Below are positions 36,936 to 46,175 of a stretch of 64,000 bases of DNA, piece after piece; the first letter of the stretch is position 1, and every line of letters begins with the position of its first letter. The notes beneath the pieces are model-generated. The model had not been told where the DNA came from, did no database searches, and saw only the letters and a list, made by a program, of their open reading frames with translations. Both the position numbers and the translations under genes were made by a program. The DNA comes from Streptomyces sp. RB17 (lineage in GTDB: Bacteria; Actinomycetota; Actinomycetes; Streptomycetales; Streptomycetaceae): the NCBI RefSeq assembly GCF_009604455.1, contig NZ_WEGL01000014.1:1-64000 (forward strand). Reading direction: 5' to 3'.

Positions 36936-37163
36936 ATGAGGCTTGTCGTCGATCTCAACCGGTGTCAGGGATTCGCGAAGTGCGCCTTCCTCGCCCTGGA
37001 CGTCTTCACTCTTCACGGCGAGGAGGCGCTGCTCTACACCTCCCGCTTCGACGAGGCACTGCGTGACCAGGTGGAACAAGCCGTGGCCGCCTGCCCGGTC
37101 CAGGCCATTCTCGCCGACTTCTCCGACGAACCGACGAAGGGGGTGGAGGGCCGTGTCGGCTGA
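36936..37163 (+). CDS. ferredoxin, 3Fe-4S type
   Basis: 75 residues. The cluster ligands are spaced CQGFAKC, then a distant CPVQAI, giving the three-cysteine pattern of actinobacterial 3Fe-4S ferredoxins that feed P450s. GGGAG lies ten bases before the ATG. Its last codons overlap the start of the reductase gene (GTG at 37153), the usual ferredoxin/reductase arrangement. The reductase is broken, so this protein must rely on another reductase if still used. Confidence 0.85.
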   Translation: MRLVVDLNRCQGFAKCAFLALDVFTLHGEEALLYTSRFDEALRDQVEQAVAACPVQAILADFSDEPTKGVEGRVG

Positions 37164-37800
37164 CACCGGTGCCGAGGCCCTCCGGCGGGAGGGACGCATC
37201 GTCGTCGTCGGTGCCTCGCTGGCCGGACTGCGCGCGGCGGAGGCTGCGCGACCGGGGCTTCACCGGGTCGCTCACCCTGATCGGTGACGAGCCGTACGAG
37301 CCGTACGAGCCGTACGACCGGCCCCCGCTGTCCAAGCAGGTGCTGCTGGGGTTGGAGGACGCCGAGGCGACCGCGCTGCCGCGTAGGCGTGACATCGACG
37401 CCGAATGGCGTCTGGGCGTGGCCGCCGCGGGCCTGGACCGAAACGCCAGGCAGGTGATCCTGACGGACGGCGACACCGTGCCCTACGACCGACTGCTGAT
37501 CACCACCGGTACCAGGGCCCGGCCCTGGTTCCATCCAGAACAGGCGGCTCTGGACGGGGTTTTCGTGCTGCGTACCCGCGACGACTCCGCACGGCTGTGC
37601 CGGAAACTCGCCTCCAGCCCACGTCGGACGCTGGTGATCGGCGCCGGTTTCACGGGCTCCGAGATCGCCTCCGTCTGCCGGGAGCGCGGCCTGGAGGTGA
37701 CGGTCGTCGAACGCGGCCCGGCACCCCTGGTCGGCGTCCTCGGCGGGGTGCTCGCTGCGGTGGCGGCCCGGCTGCAGCACGATCAAGGGAGAGACGACGA
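37153..37800 (+). pseudogene. ferredoxin reductase (FAD), frameshifted and truncated
   Basis: Starts at the GTG inside the ferredoxin gene; RIVVVGASLAGLRAAEAA is the FAD-binding Gly motif. A small deletion near 37240 shifts the frame (LRDRGFTGSLTLIGDEPYEP, then YDRPPLSKQVLLGLEDAEAT, RLLITTGTRARPWF, LVIGAGFTGSEIASVCRERG). The homology ends near 37790, about half-way through the family length, just before a terminator. The NAD domain is cut and the C-terminal domain absent, so the gene is dead. GAGCCGTAC occurs three times in a row near 37289. Confidence 0.78.
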
Positions 37801-37842
37801 CGTCGGGCTTCGCCCTGCAGAAGGTCTAGCCACGGCTTGTCG

Positions 37843-37877
37843 GGAGGGCCCGGGCAGTCTCACCGCCCGGGCCCTCC
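37843..37877. terminator. strong bidirectional hairpin between convergent genes
   Basis: GGAGGGCCCGGGC (37843-37855) and GCCCGGGCCCTCC (37865-37877) form a perfect 13-bp stem with a nine-base loop, placed between the reductase remnant and the convergent CBM13/beta-helix gene that ends at 37916. Confidence 0.8.
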
Positions 37878-37915
37878 AAGTCCACTTCCTGTGTGCCGCC
37901 AGATCTGTGCCGTAC

Positions 37916-40159
37916 TTACGGGTAGCCCACCAGGTAGGCCACGTTGCTGCTGGGCGTGACCTGGTTGCCGGTGTTGTCGATGATGTGGTTGATGGTGCCG
38001 TCGCCGCCCAGGACCGTGGTGACCATGCTGTGGAACTTCACGGCGGACGTGGTGGGCACCTCGATGGCATGGCCGAGTACGACGGAGGGGTTGTCGCGGA
38101 GGTAGGCGTAGACACCCACGCCCCATGCCTCGTGTGAGGTCACTGAGTTGGCGACCTTGTAGGAGGCGTAGCCGAGATCGCCACCGCTGGTGGTCCAGCT
38201 GGACTGGTCGGGCACGTCGTAGGGGGTTTCGCTCTGGTAGAAGTACGTGCGGCCGCCGTTGCCGTTCCACGTGGTCTGGTACTTCTGGTAATGCTCGACC
38301 GCCAGGCCGTACATGGTGACGTTGTTGCCGTTGACGATCAGTCCGTTGACGGCCGGGTTGGTCGTCCAGCCCACGCCGTTGGTGTGGTCCGCCCGCCACA
38401 GCCACAGGTCGTCGCCGACAACGTCGTTGCTGTTGACCACCAGTGTCTGGGTGGCCTTACCGGCGAGGTCGCCGCCGATCCGGAAGAACACGTCGTGCAG
38501 CACGATGGGGTCGGTGGTGTGGCCGGCGGTCGAGCCGGCCGGACCGACCTGCATCAGTATGCTGGAGTTGGTGGTGTTCGCGCTGATCAGCAGCCCCGCG
38601 ATGTCGATGCCGTCGACGTCCGACGTGGTGATCGCCGTGACGCCGTTGTCCGGCACGAGGGTGGCCAGACCCAGTCCCAGGACCACCGTGTCGGGGCGGG
38701 TGATGTTCAGTGGGGCGGACAGGTGGTAGACACCCGGCGTGACGATCAGGTTCTTGCCGGCGGCGAGCGCGTTGTTGATCGTCGTGGCGGTGTCACCGGG
38801 CTTGACGATGTAGAACTCGCTGATCGGCAGTGAGGTGCCCGGAGCGGTGCCGTTGGTCCAGTCCGGCCCCTGCACATCGGTGCGTACGGACGGGACGAAC
38901 ACCTGCCAGTTGCCCGAGCTGTCGACGTAGAGGAACGGCTTTTCGCGCATCACGGGGCTCTGTGCGACGGTGGTGTACTGCGGGTTGGGGAAGCTGCTCG
39001 CCGGGGCGCCGGTGTCGCTGACGAAGACCATGTTCCAGTTGTGCCCGGTCCAGCCGCCGTTCATGGCGGTGTCCTGGGTGAGGAACTGCTGCTGGGTCCC
39101 GGAGTTGATCTGGCCGGAGACCCGCGAGTCGCCGATGTAGCCGCCGCTGGACCAGTTGGTGCTGGTGCCGTGGGTGTCGTCCCACAGCTTCATGCTGCCG
39201 TGCACGTCCATGCGCCGGAACGGATCGGCCTGCGAGACGGCCCACATGGTGCTGCCCGAACTGGGGCTCACCGACATGTTCTCGACGTCCCGCCAGAAGT
39301 TCTGGGTGGCGTTGCCGTCGCTGGTGTGCCCCTCGACGTGCACACCGCCGCCGGTGATCGACACCTGGTCCGGTGACAGTCCCAGTCCAGAGACCTGGGT
39401 GTAGTAGCCGACGGGTATGTCGACGTTGTACGTGCCGGGAGTGAACAGCAGGGCGTTGCGCTGGGTGCCGAACTCGTTGTTCTGCTGGGCACTGTAGACG
39501 GAGTTGATCTGCGCCTGGATGGTGGACATCGGCATCGACGGATCGAACACCGTGACGTTGGGGCCGAAGTCGGGGGTGTTGGGCGGCGGAGTGACGCCGC
39601 CGGTGAGCGTGAAGGACTGGGCGGCGGTGCCGTTGCAGGTGTACTGCTGCAGTTGGACGCCGTCGGCGGTGGACGCGGACGGCACATCGAGGCACTTGCC
39701 GCTGTTGCGGTTGACGAAGTGGTACGTCCCGGAGGCCTCGGCGACCGGCAGCCACTGCTGGTTGGCGCCGCCGCCGTAGAGCCACAACTGCGTCAGCGCG
39801 CCGTCGGCGGTGGAGACGTCGGTCTCGTCCCACACTTGGTTCGGCGCGGAGGCCACACCGATCCGGTAGTAGCCGCTGTCGGTCGCGGTGAACTGCCAGG
39901 ACTGGGCGCCGGTGCCGTTGCAGGTGTACTGCTGCACAGCGGTGCCGTTACCGGTGGCAGCGGCACGCGCGTCGACACACTTGCCGCTGTTCGCGTTGAC
40001 GACGGTGGTGGGGGCGGTGGGGATGGTCGCGGCACTGGCGCTCGGGGCAGAGACCAGCGCGATGCCGGCGGCGGCCGGCAGCAGGAGCGCCGCCGTGAGG
40101 GCGGTGGTGCGTCTGCGATGAGGGTGGGCTCGGACGAGCACAGCGAGAACGTTGGTCAC
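37916..40159 (-). CDS. secreted protein with ricin-type (CBM13) domain and GH55-like beta-helix
   Basis: 747 residues, GTG start seven bases after AGGAGA. Signal peptide (LTAALLLPAAAGIALVSAPS ASA). Residues 48-190 form a CBM13 trefoil (NANSGKCVDARAAATGNGTA, YTCNGTGAQSWQF, NSGKCLDVPSAS). The rest is a repetitive right-handed beta-helix with FTPGTYNVDIPVGYYTQVSG and VTPGVYHLSAPLNITRPDTV, the twin pectate-lyase-like fold seen in GH55-type exo-beta-1,3-glucanases; relatives are often mislabelled adenylyl cyclase. A glycan target is likely, but no catalytic residue can be named. Confidence 0.78.
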   Translation of the reverse strand: MTNVLAVLVRAHPHRRRTTALTAALLLPAAAGIALVSAPSASAATIPTAPTTVVNANSGKCVDARAAATGNGTAVQQYTCNGTGAQSWQFTATDSGYYRIGVASAPNQVWDETDVSTADGALTQLWLYGGGANQQWLPVAEASGTYHFVNRNSGKCLDVPSASTADGVQLQQYTCNGTAAQSFTLTGGVTPPPNTPDFGPNVTVFDPSMPMSTIQAQINSVYSAQQNNEFGTQRNALLFTPGTYNVDIPVGYYTQVSGLGLSPDQVSITGGGVHVEGHTSDGNATQNFWRDVENMSVSPSSGSTMWAVSQADPFRRMDVHGSMKLWDDTHGTSTNWSSGGYIGDSRVSGQINSGTQQQFLTQDTAMNGGWTGHNWNMVFVSDTGAPASSFPNPQYTTVAQSPVMREKPFLYVDSSGNWQVFVPSVRTDVQGPDWTNGTAPGTSLPISEFYIVKPGDTATTINNALAAGKNLIVTPGVYHLSAPLNITRPDTVVLGLGLATLVPDNGVTAITTSDVDGIDIAGLLISANTTNSSILMQVGPAGSTAGHTTDPIVLHDVFFRIGGDLAGKATQTLVVNSNDVVGDDLWLWRADHTNGVGWTTNPAVNGLIVNGNNVTMYGLAVEHYQKYQTTWNGNGGRTYFYQSETPYDVPDQSSWTTSGGDLGYASYKVANSVTSHEAWGVGVYAYLRDNPSVVLGHAIEVPTTSAVKFHSMVTTVLGGDGTINHIIDNTGNQVTPSSNVAYLVGYP

Positions 40160-40272
40160 GCGTGTCTCCTAGGCGCCTGCGGGGGCGAGATGTTGATCGG
40201 ACGTTAGGCGCCACCCGACAAGCCGTCAATATAAGTTGAAAGAAAAGTCGTGAACTATGTTCCGCGCACACA

Positions 40273-40316
40273 ACGACCACTGTCCGCGGGCGTCGTGGCG
40301 CCCGCGGACAGTGGTC
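40273..40316 (-). terminator. long hairpin after the serine protease gene
   Basis: CGACCACTGTCCGCGGGCG (40273-40291) pairs over 19 bp with CGCCCGCGGACAGTGGTCG (40298-40316) around a six-base loop, 16 bases after the protease stop at 40332. Confidence 0.8.
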
Positions 40317-40331
40317 GATCAGCGAATCGGA

Positions 40332-43300
40332 TCAGTAGGAGAACTGCTGGATCTGGCTGCCGTCACCTGCGTACGTCCAGGCGGTCCGGGTTGCCGGGTC
40401 AAGCTGGATGACGCGCTCGCGATGCGTTTCGAGCCGGCCGTTCCAGGTGCCGAACAGCGGATACTCGACGCCGGTCACGGTGCCCACTGTCCTGCCCGAC
40501 TTCAGGTCGACGACGAGGATGCGACCGGTCGCGTTGTTGTCGCCGAAACCGTACTGCTGAAAGCCGCCCGTCGGCTTCAGGTCGGGGAACCGGAAGGCGA
40601 ACAGCCCCAGTTGGTGCACGCCGTCGACGGCGAGCGCGAGGGGCGCCTGCCCGGTTCCGAGACTCACCTGGTCCCCGCTGGGCAACTGCGCGAAGTACCC
40701 GGTGCCGGGGAAGTTGACGCTGTACGAGTGGTACCACGTCTCGTAGAGGTTGCCCTTCTGGTCGGCGGCGAGGTCGCCGGCGCACGGGCTTCCTCCCTGG
40801 CTGGTAGTGACCGTTCCGTCGTCCAGGCTGACCGCGGACATGGTGCCGGACCCGATCCCGGCCAGGCAGTTGACGGTGGTCCCGGTTTTCTGCGCGTAGA
40901 AGACACCGGTCGACTCGTCCACGTCCAGCAGGCCGTACGTGGACCGGCCGTTCGTGGTGGGTTCGAGCTGGAGCGGTGTCCCCTCAGTGCCGGTCGCTGT
41001 GTCCACGGGGAGCACGAAGCCCGCGTGGTCGCTCGAACGGTAGGCGAGCACCGCTGCGCGGTGGCGCTCGGCGTCCACCCGCCCGCCCGTCACGACGTAC
41101 TGGTCGTCGACCTTGACGCGGCTGCCGACCGCGTCGCCGGTGCTCGTGTCGTAGGTCTCGAGCCACTGCTCGCCGGTGGTGGTCTGCTTGTGCAGGACCA
41201 GCGTGTGGTGGGTGGAGTCGACGCCGAACGCCTCGTAGATGGAGCCGTACGCGGGGTCGCTGGTCAACTGCCGCCCATAGGTTCCGGTGGTGGCATCGTA
41301 GTCGTACACCGACCCTTCACCGGTGGGGCTTTCAACCGCCGCGACGGACGTTCCGCCGGGGACGATCGCGAAGTCGGTCAGGTTGGTGCTGTCAGGGGCC
41401 GCTCCGTCGTCGAATCCCAGCAGTGACGTCGGCGAAGCCTGCCCGATGGTCCTGCCGTGCCGGTCGACGGCGAACACCCGCAGGTCGTAGGTGACCGACG
41501 AGGGCAGCTTGAGCGCGACGGCGTCGAGTTCCACCGTGCCCCGCGTGCCGTCCAACGAACGGTCGAGCGTGGCCGGGCTGTCCACCCCGTCGTGGTCGCG
41601 CGTGGTGCCGTTCTGGTTGCTGACCAGGTTGTACGAGTTGTACATGTTCGGCCCGGGCGCGGAGAACTCCAGCATCGTGCCGGTGGCACCCTCGACCCGC
41701 GACACGTCGTAGTGAACCGAGAACCGCGGTGCGGACCTGCCGATGCCCAGCAGGTGACCGAACTCTCTCGATGCCTTCGCGGCCAGGACCGGCGCTTCCG
41801 GGCGTTGCGAGGGATCACTGCCATTGACCCGGATCGAGGCGAACTCCCCGTACTCCGGGCCGCCCTTGGAACCACCCGTGGGGCTCTGCAGGACACCGAT
41901 CCCGTAGATTCCTCCGCCAGCCGAGAAGGCGTCGGCCGGGACGGTGACCGTTCCGCGAAGTGCTGACAGCGGGGCGGTGTAGGAGGCGGACAAGATGGGT
42001 GCCAGTGCGGGGTTCCAGTGGCCGACTCCCGACACGACCAGCTGGGGCGAGCTGACGTTCCGCACTCCGGTGAGGTCGTAGCTCACCTGAACGGAGTGTC
42101 CCGTCCCGAGGACGGGCTGGACCACCGGGGCGAGCGCCTCGGCGTAGCCGCCGTCGGTGGGGCCGAAGGTCAGCTCGTGCGTCGCCGACGTCAGCACCTG
42201 CCGCCCGCGGCGAACCTCGAAGGTGAGCGAGACCTGACGGTCAGTCGTGGCAACGACCGGCAGTCCGGCAGCCGTCAGCATCTGCCTGGGCATCAGCCGG
42301 ATCGCCGGCACATCGGAGGTGAACTCGTGATCCCCGATGCGCAGCGCATAGCCGGTGGCTTTCCGGTCGGCCAGGCCGATCACGTCGGCGCCGATGGTCA
42401 CCGGCCCCACCAGTCCCTCACCGGTGCCGCCGGAGCCCGTGGCCGGCCCGGCCAGGTCGATGCGTCCGGGGTCGGTGGCCTCCAGGTACGAGGCACCGAG
42501 CCCGCCGATGGTCTGGCGATGCGCCACTGAGAGCCGGACGATCCGGGGTGTGCCCGCGCCGGCCTGGCTGCCGTGTGCCTTGGCCAGGACCGCCTGCACC
42601 GCGGCCGTGATGTCGAGCTGCGGGCCGACGTGCAGCGGCTGGTCGATCTGCGGCGGAGTGGGCACGGCTCGGCCGGTGCGCTCCAGCAGCGAGCGGACGT
42701 CCTCGGGCGATGGGTGCTGACCGGTCAGCCGGGAGGTCTGCAGCACGACCGCGGCGGCGGCCGCGATCTCGGGCGCGGACGCCGAAGTCCCTCCGCTGAG
42801 GACCTCCGACACCGACTGCGCGGTCTGGCCCTGGTGCTCGAAGGCGGGGATGCCGTCACTGGGCGCCGAGACGTCCACACGCGTGCCGAAACCCGAGGAG
42901 AAGATCCCGGAACCGTTGAGCCTGGTGGTCGCCCAGGTTCCGTCGGCCGACGCGGCCCCGCCGCTCTGCGGCGGAACAGACAGCGTGTCGTCGGTCGTGG
43001 TGCCGCCCGCGGCGATCGCTCCGGAGTCCAGCACCTTGCTGGGCGTGGTCGACAGTTGGTCATCGTCGATCCGGGTGGTGTCGGCGGCCTTGCGCGTCAC
43101 GTCGGTGGCGGTGCTGCCGCCGTCCGGCCCGACGGCCGCGTTGGTGTACAGCCTGGTCCCGTCGTTCGACGAGACCACCACGGTGATGCCGTACTGCTGC
43201 ACGATCGACGCGATCACGGCCTGCTGGACCGGATCGTCCTCCAGGTACCGCCCGGGGAACCCCGCACCGTCGGTGCCGTAACCGAGGCTGGCGGTGATCA

Positions 43301-44513
43301 CGTCGGGTCGCGGCTGCTGGCGGGCCGCGGCCAGCAGTGCCACCGCGATCTGGCTGAACGTCGGCTGCTGCGGGACGACGAGCCGGTAGTCGGCGCCCGG
43401 GGCGATGCCCAGCAGGTCGGAGTTTCCACTGCCCTGCATGCCGGGGCGCTGCAGTTCGTGCGGAAGCGGCGCCATCACGGAGAAGTCCAGCAGCACCTCG
43501 CCCAGCACGGGATCCTCCCCGTGGGTCGTGCCGGTCGGGTCGAGTGCGCCGGTCGCGTCCGCGGTGTAGGTGGGGATCAACGGCATCGTGGGGATGTCCA
43601 GGTACCGCTGGCCGTCCTGGACCACGGTCGTCGGACCCGTCGGGCCCAGGTTCGGCGTCGACTTGTCGGTGAGGTCGCCGACCGAGACATTGGTGATGGT
43701 CTCACCGGTGCCGGGCAACTGGTCGAACTTCTGCCTGAGCAAGCCGAAGGCGCCCGTCGCGTCGACGCCGCCGGCGTTGAGGAAGCTCTGCAGCGAGTTG
43801 CCGAGAGCCGCGTTGCCGGGCACACCGTCAGATCCGGTCGCACCGCTGTCCTGCCCCTCCGCCGACGCGCCGGGCTTTCCGGCCGTTGCGCTCACCGACG
43901 AGGGCAGCGGTATGGACCCGGTGTTCATGGGGGAGACGGTCTGGTCGGGCTCGGCGTAGGAGACACCGCTTGTGGCTGCCAGCATCCGGGCAGCCGTCGC
44001 GGTGTCGCCGCCGGCGAGCTTGACGACCTGCACCTTGGACAGGTCGATCGCTCCGGAGCCCAGCTTCGCCCGGGCGGCTGAGCGCAACCGCTGCGCCTGG
44101 GCGGCCGTGAGCCCCGGCACCAGGGGCCGCATGGAGACCGCGTTTGCCCGGTGGAGCGCGGTGTTGACCGCCGTGTCCGAGGTCAGTGGGGTACGGACCT
44201 GCAGATTGTGCTGCTTGCCGAGCGACTTGCCCGTGACCTGGGTGGTCGAGCCGAGCACCACGAGGACCTGGTGAGGGCTGTTCTTCGCCGACTGCGTCGG
44301 CGTGGGCTTCATGAACGAGCGCCATGGACCGAGCGCTGAGGACCCGGGTGGGGAAGGCAGCGCGGCCCGCGCAGACATGCCTTTCGCGCCGGATTCGGCC
44401 GCTGGCGTCTGCGCTCCGGTAGCCGCCGCGTCCAGCACGGGTGTGCCGAGCAGTACGGCCGCGCTGGCTATGGTGGCGATGCCGCGAGCGATCGCTCGTC
44501 TCCGCCGTTTCAT
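40332..44513 (-). CDS. very large secreted serine protease, S8/S53-like, with beta-propeller-like C-terminus
   Basis: 1,393 residues from the ATG at 44513 (MKRRRRAIARGIATIASAAV), five to six bases after GGAG. Signal peptide to about residue 32, pro-region to about 230, peptidase domain about 260-680. SGGTSASAPEIAAAA holds the nucleophile Ser577. The other residues look S53-like: GEVLLDFSV gives Glu339 and Asp343 in the ExxxD spacing, and VVSSNDG gives Asp451; an S8-type His could be His331, but HGTxVAG is absent. The last 450 residues carry repeated YDYDATTGTYGRQL/TYDTSTGDAVGSRV-type blades. Probably extracellular, with the propeller assisting substrate choice. Confidence 0.82.
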   Translation of the reverse strand: MKRRRRAIARGIATIASAAVLLGTPVLDAAATGAQTPAAESGAKGMSARAALPSPPGSSALGPWRSFMKPTPTQSAKNSPHQVLVVLGSTTQVTGKSLGKQHNLQVRTPLTSDTAVNTALHRANAVSMRPLVPGLTAAQAQRLRSAARAKLGSGAIDLSKVQVVKLAGGDTATAARMLAATSGVSYAEPDQTVSPMNTGSIPLPSSVSATAGKPGASAEGQDSGATGSDGVPGNAALGNSLQSFLNAGGVDATGAFGLLRQKFDQLPGTGETITNVSVGDLTDKSTPNLGPTGPTTVVQDGQRYLDIPTMPLIPTYTADATGALDPTGTTHGEDPVLGEVLLDFSVMAPLPHELQRPGMQGSGNSDLLGIAPGADYRLVVPQQPTFSQIAVALLAAARQQPRPDVITASLGYGTDGAGFPGRYLEDDPVQQAVIASIVQQYGITVVVSSNDGTRLYTNAAVGPDGGSTATDVTRKAADTTRIDDDQLSTTPSKVLDSGAIAAGGTTTDDTLSVPPQSGGAASADGTWATTRLNGSGIFSSGFGTRVDVSAPSDGIPAFEHQGQTAQSVSEVLSGGTSASAPEIAAAAAVVLQTSRLTGQHPSPEDVRSLLERTGRAVPTPPQIDQPLHVGPQLDITAAVQAVLAKAHGSQAGAGTPRIVRLSVAHRQTIGGLGASYLEATDPGRIDLAGPATGSGGTGEGLVGPVTIGADVIGLADRKATGYALRIGDHEFTSDVPAIRLMPRQMLTAAGLPVVATTDRQVSLTFEVRRGRQVLTSATHELTFGPTDGGYAEALAPVVQPVLGTGHSVQVSYDLTGVRNVSSPQLVVSGVGHWNPALAPILSASYTAPLSALRGTVTVPADAFSAGGGIYGIGVLQSPTGGSKGGPEYGEFASIRVNGSDPSQRPEAPVLAAKASREFGHLLGIGRSAPRFSVHYDVSRVEGATGTMLEFSAPGPNMYNSYNLVSNQNGTTRDHDGVDSPATLDRSLDGTRGTVELDAVALKLPSSVTYDLRVFAVDRHGRTIGQASPTSLLGFDDGAAPDSTNLTDFAIVPGGTSVAAVESPTGEGSVYDYDATTGTYGRQLTSDPAYGSIYEAFGVDSTHHTLVLHKQTTTGEQWLETYDTSTGDAVGSRVKVDDQYVVTGGRVDAERHRAAVLAYRSSDHAGFVLPVDTATGTEGTPLQLEPTTNGRSTYGLLDVDESTGVFYAQKTGTTVNCLAGIGSGTMSAVSLDDGTVTTSQGGSPCAGDLAADQKGNLYETWYHSYSVNFPGTGYFAQLPSGDQVSLGTGQAPLALAVDGVHQLGLFAFRFPDLKPTGGFQQYGFGDNNATGRILVVDLKSGRTVGTVTGVEYPLFGTWNGRLETHRERVIQLDPATRTAWTYAGDGSQIQQFSY

Positions 44514-44810
44514 GGGCGCTCCACTTCTTGCAAGGAACTCGGGGAAGCACAGGGAAGGCGCCGGCCCCCCAACAGCGCCCACGCGGTGGGGAATCTCTCA
44601 ACGTCGAAAAGCCCGCACAAGACGACGAGGGTGGCGGACTTCTGTCAACTGGCAGAAAGTCGCCACCGAAATGGCGAGACGGCGTGACATTTGGCGTGCG
44701 GATGGCGGACGCAGCAGGGCGTCTTCACGACGCGTCCGCAGTCTGCCGCGGTGAGGCAGCCCCGAGACCGGTGGCCGATTCGCGGCATGGATGTCATCCG
44801 GAGTTGAAAG

Positions 44811-44911
44811 ATGGAAGTTGACGTCATCGTGCTCAACGACGCCTCACAACTCGCCCGGACGACCGCCCCCAGCCTTGACCGCAGGCGACGTTCCGGAGCC
44901 CGCAACGGGTG
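44811..44911 (+). pseudogene. truncated copy of the 23.1-kb TrmB/LuxR-like regulator start
   Basis: The first 43 bases match the start of the gene at 23102 at 38 positions and encode MEVDVIVLNDASQLA against MELDVVGLSDASQLV. Homology ends near 44853 and the frame then crosses the antisense of the conjugation ATPase remnant to a stop at 44909-44911. Only the 5' tip of a paralogue survives, so this marks a breakpoint. Confidence 0.65.
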
Positions 44912-45558
44912 ACCTGGTCGTGCTGGTGCCGACCACGATCAAAGGCGCCGGCGCGGACCAGACGATCACCGACGGCAGCAGCCTCGATGTCGTCGAGTTC
45001 GGGGTCGGTGCCGCCTTCGTGCAGGCGGACCTGGTCGAGGTCGGCGTAGCTGGGGGAGCGGAGCACACCGCCCGCGATCTGCCCGCCGTACAGCTCGCTG
45101 GTCTCGGCCTCCGTCAGCAGGGGCTCGGCGAGGCCGCGGTGGAGGGTGTGCTGGATCAGCCACACGATCTCCGCCGGGTGGGCCGGGCGGAAGGCGATGC
45201 CCCCGGCGAGCGCGGCCTGAACCCGCGAGGCTTGCTCGCGGTAGGCGTTCACCTCGCGCCGGGCCACCGGTGCCGGCTCGGCCGGTTCGATGCCCTCGAT
45301 CATGCGCAGGGCGATCTCACCCGGATCGACCTGCGCGCACATGCCGTACAGGCGCGGGGCCCCGGAAAGGGAGCGCACCAAGTGGGTGATCCTTGCCAGT
45401 TGTTCGTCGCGGACTGCGGCGGGCACGTAGGTGCCCTGGACGGTCTCCTCGCGCTGGCCTTGTGCGTCCGGGCCGGGGTGAAGGCGGTAGACGGCCCACA
45501 CGCTGGCTTGCGTCGACCACACCAGGTGCCCGGCGATGTGCCGGATCGGAACCCTCAG
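44833..45558 (-). pseudogene. conjugative-element ATPase (VirB4/TraC-like), N-terminal fragment
   Basis: Begins RVPIRHIAGHLVWSTQASVW and continues VWAVYRLHPGP, QLARITHLVRSLSGAPRLYG and MCAQVDPGEIALRMIEGIEP, then ETSELYGGQIAGGVLRSPSY. This is the N-terminal domain of the large ATP-binding protein of actinobacterial conjugative elements. The codon at the expected start is CTG, overlapping the upstream stop (CTGA), where an ATG would be normal. The Walker A and B domains are missing; homology stops near 44900 at the breakpoint with the regulator copy. Confidence 0.65.
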
Positions 45559-46175
45559 CGTGCGCCCCCTTGCTGGGCGAGCGCGAGCAGCTGCTGCACA
45601 CCTGACACCGGCCCGGCTGCCACCGCGGGAGCAACTGGCTGTGTGCGGCGGGGTGCGGGCGAGCGGTGTCGGGCCGGGTTCGGGTGCGGCGCCCGGGCTG
45701 GGCGCCGCTGAACGGCGGGGGAGGGTGCGGCCTGCGCGTCGGGGCCGGGCGCGGGCGTGTCCTCGATGGTGAAGCCGCCGAGCAGGGGGTGGGGAGCGCG
45801 GTCGCGGGCGGCCCGCCCGCCGATCCGCCCTCCACGGGGCTGATCGCGGGCGGCCCGCCCGCCGATCCGCCCTCCACGGGGCTGCCGGCCAAGCAGCACC
45901 CACCCCAACGCGGCCTGCACCGGTGCACGGCCGGCGATCTTCGGCCGGCGCACCATCCAGATGACCAAGACCCACCCGAAGAGGGGGACCGGCCCCATCC
46001 ACGACTACCAGCCGATGGTCTTGACCAGCAGGAAGCCGCCGCCGACGGCGACCGCGGTCTGTGCGGGGGTGTAGGGGCCGAGGGGGATCTTCCAGTCGGC
46101 GACCTTGCCCAGCACCCACGGGTGGCGGCGGGCGGTGGTGTTGAAGCGGCCCACCCGCGCCGCGGCCGCGGTCAC
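45555..46175 (-). pseudogene. conjugation-module membrane protein with internal stop
   Basis: From the GTG at 46175, overlapping the preceding stop: VTAAAARVGRFNTTARRHPW, then WKIPLGPYTPAQTAVAVGGG and FLLVKTIGW, a TAG at 46005-46007, then in the same frame MGPVPLFGWVLVIWMVRRPK and a long Pro/Ala-rich tail. The arrangement (two membrane segments, Pro-rich tail, followed by the ATPase) fits the PrgI/TraQ-like small component often found before the ATPase in actinobacterial ICEs. The internal stop inactivates it. A 42-bp tandem duplication lies in the tail. Confidence 0.6.
45802..45884. repeat. 42-bp tandem duplication, two copies
   Basis: The 41 bases beginning TCGCGGGCGGCCCGCCCGCC at 45802 recur exactly from 45844, giving a 42-bp period. 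In the broken membrane-protein gene this duplicates the peptide RGGRIGGRAARD. An in-frame slippage or unequal-crossing event is the simplest cause. Confidence 0.85.

Noticed and set aside
42573..44081. 502-codon plus-strand frame opposite the protease
   Set aside because: Pure Arg/Gly/Val shadow of the protease gene.
45802..45884. Two 42-bp repeats as a possible CRISPR
   Set aside because: The copies abut without spacers and lie in a coding remnant.
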